DNA of 12,417 bases from Candidatus Moraniibacteriota bacterium (GCA_018399935.1 JAGYNP010000040.1:1-12417), one strand, 5' to 3'; numbered from the stretch's first letter, positions 1 through 6,882 are shown. Numbers and translations: made by a program. Notes: generated from the sequence alone by a model not told the origin.

Positions 1-1
1 G

Positions 2-1225
2 AAAAAAGGAATTTGTCCAATTATTGAAAAGGATCTTCCGGCACGATTAGAGATCGGAATTAAAAGTGGAAATTTAAATTTCACTATTGATTCTAAGAAA
101 GCTATTAGAGAAAATGAAATTATTTTTATTGCGGTTGGGACTCCGATAAATGAGAAAAATCAAGAAACTGATTTATCGGCAGTTTTTAATGTTGCTAAAG
201 AAATAAATAAATTTTCCGATTCTTCAAAAATAGTGGTTCAAAAATCAACCGTTCCGATTGGAACAGGAGATCTGATTGAAAGTGTTCTTAGAACGGAAGT
301 TCATCTTTTGGGAGGATTTGATCATATAGTAGTTTCAAATCCAGAATTTTTAAAAGAAGGTAACGCTGTAGCTGATTTTGAATCTCCAGATCGGGTGATC
401 GTTGGGACTGATAATGAAAAAGCTAAAAAAATTATGACTGGAATATACAATCCTTTTATGAGAAAAATGAAAAGGGTGATTTTTATGTCTCGGTCTAGTG
501 CGGAATTAACCAAGGTTTTTGCTAATACTATGTTGGCAATGAGGATTTCAGCTATAAATGCTATTACTGAATTGGCAGAAATTTTTGAAGCTGATGTGGC
601 TGAGATTAGAGAAGGAATTGGAAGTGATTCAAGGATTGGGTCGGCATTTTTATTTCCTGGGGGAGCAACTTTTGGGGGATCTTGTTTTCCTAAGGATGTT
701 AGATCTTTGGTAACAATAATGAGAGAGCAATGTCTTAGTGCGGGTTTGTTTGAAGAAATTTTGAAAGTTAATTTTAGACAAAGACAAAGATTTATTTTCA
801 AGATTTTTAAATATTTTAATAAATCTTTTAAAAATAAGAAACTTGCAATTTGGGGATTAGCTTTTAAAGCCGGTACTGACGATGTTCGGGAGGCCGCTTC
901 TTTGGATGTTATTTCCATTGTTCTGGATGAAGGAGGTGAAATAGTTGCCTATGATTCCAATGCTATGAGAAATTTTCAAAAGAAGATTGGGGTGAGAGAC
1001 GGATTAGTTTATAGGAATAGCCAATATCAAGCATTAGAAGATGCTGATGCGTTGATAATTTTGACTGATGCCATGGAATTTCGATCTCTTAACATTTCTA
1101 GAATTAAAGAATTGATGAAATCTCCTGTGATTTTTGATGGTAAAAATCTTCATAAGCCGATGGAGATGGCTGAGTGTGGAATTGATTATTATTGTATGGG
1201 AAGGCCTTACTATCCTCCTAAGTAA
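2..1225 (+). CDS. ugd: UDP-glucose 6-dehydrogenase, 5'-truncated by window edge
   Basis: Oxidises UDP-glucose to UDP-glucuronate with NAD+, feeding cytoplasmic synthesis of surface polysaccharides. The frame is open from base 2, so the first ATG/GTG codons near 233 are internal. 407 residues are visible and roughly 35-40 N-terminal ones, including the first part of the NAD-binding Rossmann fold, lie outside the window. Visible landmarks (numbered from base 2): AVGTP at 44-48, STVPIGT at about 81-87, FLKEGNA at 116-122 followed by SPDRVIVG, the central helix with Lys171 and Asn175 (ELTKVFANTM), and the catalytic-cysteine motif GGSCFPKD with Cys228. The C-terminal UDP-binding domain has WGLAFKAGTDDVREA, and the protein ends in GRPYYPPK. 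All expected catalytic residues are present. The wider family includes UDP-ManNAc and GDP-mannose dehydrogenases, and the motif set fits UDP-glucose dehydrogenase best. A terminator follows 24 bases after the stop, so this is the last gene of its transcript. Confidence 0.9.
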   Translation, partial: KKGICPIIEKDLPARLEIGIKSGNLNFTIDSKKAIRENEIIFIAVGTPINEKNQETDLSAVFNVAKEINKFSDSSKIVVQKSTVPIGTGDLIESVLRTEVHLLGGFDHIVVSNPEFLKEGNAVADFESPDRVIVGTDNEKAKKIMTGIYNPFMRKMKRVIFMSRSSAELTKVFANTMLAMRISAINAITELAEIFEADVAEIREGIGSDSRIGSAFLFPGGATFGGSCFPKDVRSLVTIMREQCLSAGLFEEILKVNFRQRQRFIFKIFKYFNKSFKNKKLAIWGLAFKAGTDDVREAASLDVISIVLDEGGEIVAYDSNAMRNFQKKIGVRDGLVYRNSQYQALEDADALIILTDAMEFRSLNISRIKELMKSPVIFDGKNLHKPMEMAECGIDYYCMGRPYYPPK

Positions 1226-1248
1226 TTTTTAAAATTAAAAATTTTTTA

Positions 1249-1283
1249 AAAAGCCCAAAACAAAATTTGTTGAGGGCTTTTAA
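1249..1283 (+). terminator. Intrinsic terminator after ugd
   Basis: The arms AAAAGCCC (1249-1256) and GGGCTTTT (1274-1281) form a perfect 8-bp stem. The loop contains its own near-palindrome (AACAAAATTTGTT). The 3' arm ends in a short T run. It lies 24 bases past the ugd stop codon. The A-rich 5' arm would give a weak U tract in the other direction as well. Confidence 0.75.
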
Positions 1284-1395
1284 ATTAGTTGAAAATTGAA
1301 TAATTTATAAAATTCTCTTGAGATTCTTAGAGATACAGGTTACTATTTAGTAAAGAATTGAAATTGTGAGGAATGGATAGTCAAATTTTCAAAGG

Positions 1396-1442
1396 GAGAT
1401 TCCTCGATACTTCGACAAACTCAGTGTAAACAGGCGGGATGA
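1396..1442. repeat. Half copy of dispersed palindromic repeat (GAGATTCYTCG...CTCAG family)
   Basis: The sequence starts GAGATTCCTCG and continues through CTTCGACAAACTCAGTG to GGCGGGATGA. It matches the right arm of the hairpin at 1521-1549 (GAGATTCTTCG, then CAAGCTCAG) apart from about 8 extra bases between the two blocks. Repeats of this type recur between genes in many environmental bacterial genomes, from my general knowledge of such sequences. Here it stands as a single arm, not a hairpin, and it is richer in GC than its surroundings. Confidence 0.5.
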
Positions 1443-1481
1443 GAAATTGGAATAGTTTTGAAATAAGTAAAGGTTCGCAGA

Positions 1482-1549
1482 CTGTCATCTTGAGCTTGTT
1501 GAAAGATCTCAATGAAAAAAGAGATTCTTCGGCAAGCTCAGAATGATAG
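1482..1549. repeat. Long inverted repeat, 29-base arms
   Basis: The arms 1482-1510 and 1521-1549 face each other across a 10-base A-rich loop. When paired as RNA they give 22 Watson-Crick pairs, five G-U pairs and only two mismatches. The shared core is TGAGCTTG on the left and CAAGCTCA on the right. There is no T run after it, so it is not a terminator. It is related to the single arm at 1396-1442, which points to a dispersed, probably once-mobile intergenic repeat. Either strand could form the hairpin. Confidence 0.65.
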
Positions 1550-1582
1550 TTGTAGGAAAGCTCTGAGACAGGAAGATGTTCG

Positions 1583-1610
1583 TTGGATTATAGATAAATG
1601 CAAGTATAAG
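1583..1610 (+). promoter_or_regulatory. Possible alaS promoter
   Basis: A sigma-70-like pair, TTGGAT at 1583-1588 and TATAAG at 1605-1610, is spaced by 16 bases. It would start transcription about 20 bases before the alaS ATG. It lies just after the inverted repeat. In DNA this AT-rich such a match can arise by chance, so the call is tentative. Confidence 0.3.
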
Positions 1611-1638
1611 AATAATTTTAATATTTTAAATAAAAAAA

Positions 1639-3981
1639 ATGATTACAGCTAACGAATTAAGGCAAAAATTCATCAAATTTTTTGAAGAACAAAATCATGC
1701 TGTTTTGCCTTCTTTTCCGATTGTTCCTGAGAATGATCCGACCTCACTTTTTATCAGCTCTGGAATGCAACCTTTGGTTCCTTTTCTAATGGGAGAGAAA
1801 CATTCTCAAGGAAAGCGGTTGGTGGATGTACAAAAATGTGTCAGAACTATTGATATTGAAGAAGTTGGGGATAAGACTCATCATACTTTTTTTGAAATGT
1901 TAGGAAATTGGTCTTTGGGGGACTATTTTAAAAAAGAGTCTATTGAATGGAGTTACCATTTTTTAACATCTTCGCAGTGGCTGGGATTAGATAAAGAGAA
2001 ATTAGCAGTTTCAGTTTTTGAAGGTGATAAAGATGCTTCTTTTGATAAGGATTCTTATGAATGTTGGGTTAAGCTAGGTTTTTCTGAAGATAGAATTGCT
2101 AAATTACCTAAGAGTGAAAATTGGTGGGGACCACCTAGTGAAACTGGACCTTGTGGACCAGATACAGAAATTTTTTATTGGACTGGCTCTATGACTAAAA
2201 TTCCTAATAAATTTGATCCAGAAAATGATAAATGGGTGGAAATTTGGAATAATGTTTTTATGGAATATGAAAAAACTAGTGATGGATCATTCAAGAAATT
2301 GGTCCAAAGAAATGTTGATACTGGGATGGGATTGGAAAGAGTGGTGGCGATTTTGAATGGTTATAAAGATGATTATCAAGGAGAGTTGTTTCAACCAATT
2401 ATTAAAAAATTAGAAGAGCTATCTAATAAAAGGTATGAAGATTATAAAAAATCTTTTAGAATCGTTGCTGATCACATTAAGGCAGCGGTTTTCATGGTAG
2501 CTGATGGAATTCAGCCTTCTAATACTGAGCGAGGATATATCTTGCGAAGATTGATTCGAAGAGCTGTCAGAGAAGCTTATAAGCTTGAAATTGATCATTT
2601 ATTTACTCGGCAAATTGGAGAAGTGGTGCAAGAAATTTATAAAGAAATCTATTCAGAAATCAGGGGAAATAATATTTTGGATGTTATTAAAAAGGAGGAA
2701 GAAAAGTTTCAAAGTACTTTGAAGAAAGGATTAAAACAATTTGAAAAAATTGTTAACAAAAAACAATCAGTGGTTTTGGTTTCCTCCAATCCCAACAAAA
2801 TCAGGGAATATCAGGAACTGACTAAAGGGAGAATGAAAATAAGTTTTCAAAAATTTGGTTTACCTGAAATCCAATCAGTTAGTTCAACTGAGGTGGCAGA
2901 ATATAAAATTATTGAGGCTTATAAGTTGATTAATAGGCCGATTATTGTGGAAGACACGGCTTTGCATTTGGAAGGTTGGAATGGTTTTCCAGGGGCTCTG
3001 GTGAAGTGGTTTGAGGAATATTTGGGAACGGGAGGAATTTTGGATTTATTACAAAACAAAAGTCGAGAAGCTGAAGCTAAGTGCGTGATTGCTTATTTTG
3101 ATGGACGAGAAATTTCTTTTTTTGAGGGTTCAATTAAAGGTAAGATTATCGAAGAGAGAAAAGGAAATAGCAATCTAGATTTTGGTTTTGATCCAATTTT
3201 TATTCCCGAAGGCTATAATAAAACTTTTTCGGAGTTAGGAGAAGAAAAAAATTTAATTTCTCATCGAAGAAGAGCTTTGGAGAAATTTATCAAAGGTCAA
3301 CCTGATAGAAAAGTTAAAATTGAAAAAGATTTTTCAGATAATTTTCAAGATTTAATTATTACTGGCAAGGAAGCTTTTGATTTATTTCAAACTTATGGTT
3401 TTCCAATTGAAATGGTTGAGGGTCTAGCTTACGAACAAGGTTTGAGAGTTGATAGAAAAAGTTTTGAAAAAGAATTAGTCGCTCATCAAGAACTTTCTAG
3501 AACTGCTAGTGCTGGAATGTTTAAGGGTGGTTTGGCTGACACTAAAGAAAAAACCAAACAACTTCACACAGTAACTCATCTCTTATTAGCTGGATTGCAA
3601 AAAACTTTAGGGAAACAAGTGGAACAAAAAGGAGCTAATATCAATGGTGAGAGAATTAGATTTGATTTTTCTTATGGAGAGGCTTTGACTCCAGAACAAA
3701 TTAAGGAAGTTGAAGATTTTATTAATCAAGCTATTAAAGAAAAGATTGCAGTAACTAAAGAAGAAATACCCTTAAAAGAAGCTCAAGAAATTGGAGCTCA
3801 CGGATCTTTTGAAAATAAATACGGAGAAGTAGTTAATGTTTATACTATTGGTAATTATTCTAAAGAAATTTGTGGTGGACCACATGTTAAAAATACTGGA
3901 GAAATTGAAGGGATTTTTAAGATTGTTAAGGAGAAATCTTCTGGGGCTGGTGTTCGGCGAATCAAGGGGGTGCTAGCTTAG
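1639..3981 (+). CDS. alaS: Alanyl-tRNA synthetase with inserted RdgB/HAM1 pyrophosphatase domain, no C-Ala
   Basis: Charges tRNA-Ala with alanine in the cytoplasm and, through its editing domain, clears mischarged Ser/Gly-tRNA-Ala. In order: class II catalytic core at about 1-250 with motif 1 (TSLFISSGMQP, 36-45), motif 2 (FEMLGNWSLGDYFK, 85-98) and motif 3 (GMGLER, 229-234); helical tRNA-recognition domain at 250-370 (ERGYILRRLIRRA, 297-309); an inserted HAM1 domain at about 374-552; then the synthetase resumes at GKEAFDLFQTYGFP (576-589). The editing domain runs from about 590 to 780, with zinc ligands His643 and His647 (HTVTH) and Cys745 and His749 (CGGPH). The protein stops right after the editing domain. 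The usual C-terminal coiled coil and C-Ala domain are absent, since about 600 residues remain once the insert is removed against about 870 normally. The ATG is preceded by A-rich sequence without a Shine-Dalgarno. The reading frame is unbroken across both insert junctions. Confidence 0.95.
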   Translation: MITANELRQKFIKFFEEQNHAVLPSFPIVPENDPTSLFISSGMQPLVPFLMGEKHSQGKRLVDVQKCVRTIDIEEVGDKTHHTFFEMLGNWSLGDYFKKESIEWSYHFLTSSQWLGLDKEKLAVSVFEGDKDASFDKDSYECWVKLGFSEDRIAKLPKSENWWGPPSETGPCGPDTEIFYWTGSMTKIPNKFDPENDKWVEIWNNVFMEYEKTSDGSFKKLVQRNVDTGMGLERVVAILNGYKDDYQGELFQPIIKKLEELSNKRYEDYKKSFRIVADHIKAAVFMVADGIQPSNTERGYILRRLIRRAVREAYKLEIDHLFTRQIGEVVQEIYKEIYSEIRGNNILDVIKKEEEKFQSTLKKGLKQFEKIVNKKQSVVLVSSNPNKIREYQELTKGRMKISFQKFGLPEIQSVSSTEVAEYKIIEAYKLINRPIIVEDTALHLEGWNGFPGALVKWFEEYLGTGGILDLLQNKSREAEAKCVIAYFDGREISFFEGSIKGKIIEERKGNSNLDFGFDPIFIPEGYNKTFSELGEEKNLISHRRRALEKFIKGQPDRKVKIEKDFSDNFQDLIITGKEAFDLFQTYGFPIEMVEGLAYEQGLRVDRKSFEKELVAHQELSRTASAGMFKGGLADTKEKTKQLHTVTHLLLAGLQKTLGKQVEQKGANINGERIRFDFSYGEALTPEQIKEVEDFINQAIKEKIAVTKEEIPLKEAQEIGAHGSFENKYGEVVNVYTIGNYSKEICGGPHVKNTGEIEGIFKIVKEKSSGAGVRRIKGVLA
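2755..3294 (+). other. HAM1/RdgB ITPase domain embedded inside alaS
   Basis: Residues about 373-552 of the alaS product match the non-canonical purine NTP pyrophosphatase family, which hydrolyses ITP, dITP and XTP to the monophosphate plus pyrophosphate. Visible family motifs: the N-terminal substrate loop SSNPNKIRE (382-390, with Asn384, Lys387, Glu390), the catalytic acid in VEDTALHLEGWNGFPGALVK (Asp439), GFDPIF (516-521) and the C-terminal SHRRRALEKF (541-550). All key residues are kept, so the domain looks active. The length of about 180 residues is close to that of free-standing RdgB enzymes. It replaces the short linker between the helical domain and the ...AFxLxxTYGFP helix of AlaRS, so it should protrude as a separate lobe. 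No separate rdgB gene lies in this window. Confidence 0.9.
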
Positions 3982-3997
3982 AAATCGCAAATTTGGC

Positions 3998-4049
3998 AAG
4001 CTTCTTTGTTGAAGCTTCCGGTTTTCACTCACCGCACCAATTTAGTGCG
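3998..4049. other. Two small hairpins downstream of alaS
   Basis: AAGCTTC (3998-4004) pairs with GAAGCTT (4011-4017) around a 6-base loop and is followed by CCGGTTTT. It could be a weak terminator for alaS, but its T run is short and displaced. A second, smaller stem, CGCAC (4033-4037) with GTGCG (4045-4049), follows directly. Neither is a textbook terminator. Confidence 0.4.
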
Positions 4050-4090
4050 TCTCGTAAAAATTCTCAGCTTCGCCTCGAATCTTACTCAAA

Positions 4091-4221
4091 TTTTCAATTT
4101 CTAGTACTGCATGGGATGATATGAGTTTAATTAAATTTTTAATTTCTAGTTCTGTTTGGGAGGTTATGGGTTTAATTAAATTTTCAAATTCTAGAATTTG
4201 AAACAGGTTTTTGATAATAAA
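4091..4221. repeat. Tandem repeat, about three 45-bp units
   Basis: Unit 1 (4091-4135) and unit 2 (4136-4180) are both 45 bp and identical at 38 positions. Both contain CAATTTCTAGT/TAATTTCTAGT near the start and end in TTTAATTAAA. A third, decayed and shorter unit runs from 4181 to about 4221. On the minus strand the 45-bp period equals 15 codons and reads as LEFENLIKPITSQTE, LEIKNLIKLISSHAV and LEIENLSKIRGEAEN. The short open frame containing them starts inside the adjacent hairpin element and has no ribosome binding site, so I annotate DNA repeats, not a gene. Confidence 0.65.
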
Positions 4222-4232
4222 AAATAAAAAAT

Positions 4233-4280
4233 CCCAGTTAGATAACATTTAAAGCTCGGCTTAAAATGTGTTTAACAGGT
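4233..4280. repeat. 48-nt hairpin element, copy 1
   Basis: The 5' arm CCCAGTTAGAT (4233-4243) pairs with GTTTAACAGGT (4270-4280), with an A-A mismatch at the fourth position and G-U pairs. The inside is a second stem, ACATTTAAAGC with GCTTAAAATGT (4245-4269), with one mismatch and a TCG loop. It shares ends and length with copies at 4314-4361 and 6836-6882. Read on the minus strand, this hairpin is followed by CTGGGATTTTTTATTTTTT, which would make a reasonable intrinsic terminator in that direction. No gene start is attached to this copy. Confidence 0.65.
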
Positions 4281-4302
4281 CACGTCGTTCGCGAACGACG
4301 TG
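4281..4302. repeat. Perfect 22-bp palindrome
   Basis: CACGTCGTTCG is followed immediately by its exact reverse complement. It is strikingly GC-rich for this AT-rich spacer. It sits between hairpin copies 1 and 2. It could be a protein-binding site, a cruciform or RNA hairpin tip, or the core of a recombination site. No T run follows it, so it does not look like a terminator. Confidence 0.8.
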
Positions 4303-4313
4303 GCGGGACAAAC

Positions 4314-4361
4314 CCCAGTTAGATAGTGCCCCAAATTTCCTTTGGGACAGATCTAACAGGG
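4314..4361. repeat. 48-nt hairpin element, copy 2, ahead of the Clp-like ATPase gene
   Basis: CCCAGTTAGAT (4314-4324) pairs with ATCTAACAGGG (4351-4361), ten of eleven pairs being Watson-Crick with an A-A mismatch at the fourth position. The inside has its own stem, CCCAAA with TTTGGG, plus a TG/CA pair, around a short loop. The 3' arm is followed by CAAGCAAAAA and the ATPase ATG at 4372. The terminal AGGG lies 10 bases before that ATG, so pairing could hide or expose a weak ribosome-binding sequence. The same layout recurs before tspO. Confidence 0.75.
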
Positions 4362-4371
4362 CAAGCAAAAA

Positions 4372-6819
4372 ATGAATTTTTTTAATTGGTATTTTTCTAG
4401 GGGGTTGAAATCTTTTGTGATTGCTTGGAAAAACCTCTTATTTTTTTGGTTGAGATTTTTTTCTGTTAGAAGACTTTTTCTAACACTTTTTTCTAATTGG
4501 AAGAGGGATGTTTTGGCTGGTAGACAAGAAGGTTTTCATCCTATTTTGTGGATTCAAGATAAAATCGTTAACACGGTTTTTCGTTTTTATGGAGCTTGTG
4601 TTAGGGCAGTGGTTATTTTTACGGGTTTATTAATAGTTCTCTTTTGGTCTTTGATCGGGGGTTTTTTAATTTTAGTCTGGATTTTTTTTCCAGTTATTTT
4701 AGTTTTCTTTTTTTGGCAGTTTTTTTCTGGGTCAAGTTTTTTTTTAGTAGGTTTGATTTTTTTAATAGTCTTTGCAATATTTATTTTAAAAGGTTTTCTT
4801 GCTAGTTTAAAAAAAGATATTTTTGAAATGAGTCTGAATGAAATTTCAAAAGAATCTTGGTTTAAAAGAGTTATTCAAAGAGCTGGATTTGCTGGAAATG
4901 TTGATGAGATTGATTGGAATGATTTGGAAAGTTTGAAAAAAGTTTTGAAAAAGAACAGCTTAACTCAAAAAGAATTTAATCTAATTTTGAATTGGGAAAT
5001 TGAGAAAGAACAACAAAAACAAAAAAGAAGAAAGTTTTGGATTTGGGAGAATCTAATAAAAATCAAACCGATTGGGCTTTATTGGTCATATGGTTATACT
5101 TTGAATTTAAATAAATATGCGATTGAATTGAGTAAGAGGGATTTTAGTGACTATGGAGAATTGAGTTTGTTTGGTTATAGTAATGAACTTGAGATGTTAA
5201 AATTATCTCTTCAAAGAAAAAGGGATAATAATATTTTGTTATATGGAGATCCAGGAGTGGGAAAACAGTCGATTGTCCATTATTTGGCTAGAGAAATTAG
5301 AGCGGGTAAATTGGGAAGTTTTTTGCAAGATAAAAGAATATTTTTATTAAATTTTGGGGATGTTATTTCAAATTTAACTAATAAAGGTTTTAATCCAGAA
5401 GAATCAATTCAGTTTCTTTTCAAGGAAGCGGCTTTTGCAGGAGATATAATTTTATTTGTTAATCAAGTGGGCCGATATTTGGGGACAGCGGAAAATAATT
5501 CCAGTATTAATATGAGTGCTATTTTGATTGAATATTTAAAATTACCCTCTTTTATGATGATTGGGACAATGATAACTCAAAGTTATAAGAGATTAACCAA
5601 AGAAGGCGAGGCGATTTTAAAGAATTTTGAAATAATTGAAGTTAAGGAACCTTCTAAAGAAAATGTTTATAGAATATTGATTGATAAATTGAAGAACGAA
5701 GAGAGGAAAAATGTAATAGTTACTTTTCAAGCTTTAAGGGAAATTTATGATAAATCTGGATATATTAATAATCAATTGCCATTGCCAGAAAGAGCAATCG
5801 ATTTATTAATGGAGTTGTTAATTTTTTCCAAGCGACAAGGTCTAAGTAAAATTAGCGTAGATGTTGTTGATGATTTTATTACAGTCAAAACTGGAGTTAA
5901 GCAAGGAAGATTGGATAAAAGTGAACAAGATAAACTTTTAAATTTGGAAAGTTTTATTCACAAAAGATTGGTGGGGCAAGAAAATGCTGTTAGTCAAATT
6001 TCCAATGTGGTGAGAAAAATGAGAGCTGGAGTCAATGACAAAAATCGACCAGTTGGCAGTTTTCTTTTTATGGGTCCAACTGGGGTAGGAAAAACTGAAA
6101 CAGCTAAGGCTTTAGCCGAAGTTCATTTTGGTGACGAGAAAAAAATGATTAGAATGGATATGAGTGAATTTCAAAATTCGGAATCGATAAGTCAACTGAT
6201 TGGAGATCAAGCAAGTAAAAAAATTGGAATTCTATCATCGCAAGTGGAGCAAAATCCTTTTTCCTTGATTTTATTAGATGAAATAGAAAAAGCTGATTCT
6301 GATATTTTAAATTTGTTTTTGCAAGTCTTAGATGAAGGTTTTTTGACAGACGCTTTTGGTAAAAAAATTAGTTTTAAAAATAATATTATTATTGCTACTT
6401 CCAATGCAGGGGCTGATTATTTAAAAAAATTATTAGATTCTAATACTTCAAAAGAAGAAATAAAAAAACAAGTTACTGACCATATTATTAAGAAAAATAT
6501 TTTTAGAGTGGAATTTTTAAACAGGTTTGATGGATTGATTTTTTTTGATAGTCTCGATTCCGAACAATTGAAAAAAGTAACCAATTTAATTTTAAAGAAA
6601 TTTGCTGACAAGATTTATTTAGATAAAAATATAAAAATTATTTATAAGCAGAGCTTGATTGATGAGATAATTAATAGGGGGTATGATAAAATTTTTGGAG
6701 CGCGTTCGATTAAAAGATATATTTCTAAAAATATTGAAAATTTAGTAGCTAAGAAAATTATTTCTCAAGAAATTCAAAATGGTTCTGAAATTATTTTGAA
6801 AAAAGAAGATTTAAAATAA
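4372..6819 (+). CDS. Membrane-anchored Clp-like double AAA+ ATPase with degenerate first module
   Basis: An 815-residue relative of ClpA/B/C Hsp100 ATPases without the usual Clp N-domain. Instead it has an aromatic-rich start and about three membrane segments at roughly 78-105, 106-118 and 122-142, so the ATPase modules probably sit on the cytoplasmic face of the membrane. Module D1 (about 250-510) has a Walker A GDPGVGKQS (292-300) with Gln in place of Thr. Its Walker B, LFVNQVG (361-367), has Asn-Gln in place of Asp-Glu. The arginine-finger region reads AILKNF (414-419) where ClpC has ALERRF. Module D2 (about 525-810) has an intact Walker A GPTGVGKTE (568-576), Walker B LILLDEIEKA (632-641), arginine finger EFLNRFD (Arg718) and sensor-2 FGARSIKR (775-782). 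The aromatic pore loops (KYRGEFE in D1, GYVG in D2) are not recognisable, and D2 has KKIG at the matching place. A role in unfolding or remodelling membrane-linked proteins is inference. No clpP is nearby. Confidence 0.85.
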   Translation: MNFFNWYFSRGLKSFVIAWKNLLFFWLRFFSVRRLFLTLFSNWKRDVLAGRQEGFHPILWIQDKIVNTVFRFYGACVRAVVIFTGLLIVLFWSLIGGFLILVWIFFPVILVFFFWQFFSGSSFFLVGLIFLIVFAIFILKGFLASLKKDIFEMSLNEISKESWFKRVIQRAGFAGNVDEIDWNDLESLKKVLKKNSLTQKEFNLILNWEIEKEQQKQKRRKFWIWENLIKIKPIGLYWSYGYTLNLNKYAIELSKRDFSDYGELSLFGYSNELEMLKLSLQRKRDNNILLYGDPGVGKQSIVHYLAREIRAGKLGSFLQDKRIFLLNFGDVISNLTNKGFNPEESIQFLFKEAAFAGDIILFVNQVGRYLGTAENNSSINMSAILIEYLKLPSFMMIGTMITQSYKRLTKEGEAILKNFEIIEVKEPSKENVYRILIDKLKNEERKNVIVTFQALREIYDKSGYINNQLPLPERAIDLLMELLIFSKRQGLSKISVDVVDDFITVKTGVKQGRLDKSEQDKLLNLESFIHKRLVGQENAVSQISNVVRKMRAGVNDKNRPVGSFLFMGPTGVGKTETAKALAEVHFGDEKKMIRMDMSEFQNSESISQLIGDQASKKIGILSSQVEQNPFSLILLDEIEKADSDILNLFLQVLDEGFLTDAFGKKISFKNNIIIATSNAGADYLKKLLDSNTSKEEIKKQVTDHIIKKNIFRVEFLNRFDGLIFFDSLDSEQLKKVTNLILKKFADKIYLDKNIKIIYKQSLIDEIINRGYDKIFGARSIKRYISKNIENLVAKKIISQEIQNGSEIILKKEDLK

Positions 6820-6835
6820 TTTAAAATTAAAATAA

Positions 6836-6882
6836 CCTAGTTAAATATTATTATAAATTTTGTTTATAACAATCTAACAGGG
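6836..6882. repeat. 47-nt hairpin element, copy 3, ahead of tspO
   Basis: CCTAGTTAAAT (6836-6846) pairs with ATCTAACAGGG (6872-6882) with one G-U pair, the same A-A mismatch at position four, and one A-C mismatch. The inside is AT-only but still pairs (TTATTATAA with TTATAACAA). The 3' end plus flank, ATCTAACAGGG then TAAGTAAA, matches copy 2 at 17 of 19 positions (6872-6890 against 4351-4369). The tspO ATG follows at 6892, again 9 bases after AGGG. Confidence 0.7.

Noticed and set aside
322..918. 198-codon minus-strand open frame inside ugd
   Set aside because: It is antisense to a gene with complete family motifs, and its length follows from the low use of certain codons in ugd. No start signal or family resemblance.
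4042..4248. Minus-strand 68-codon open frame over the tandem repeat
   Set aside because: Its ATG falls inside hairpin copy 1, there is no ribosome binding site, the first codons read the T-rich tail of that hairpin, and the rest is just the 45-bp repeat.
4233..4361. CRISPR array
   Set aside because: The repeated units are self-paired hairpins with irregular spacing and different interiors, not direct repeats with uniform spacers, and no cas genes are present.
4314..4361. Hairpin copy 2 as a terminator of upstream transcription
   Set aside because: On the + strand it is followed by CAAGCAAAAAATG with no T run, and it abuts the ATPase start codon.
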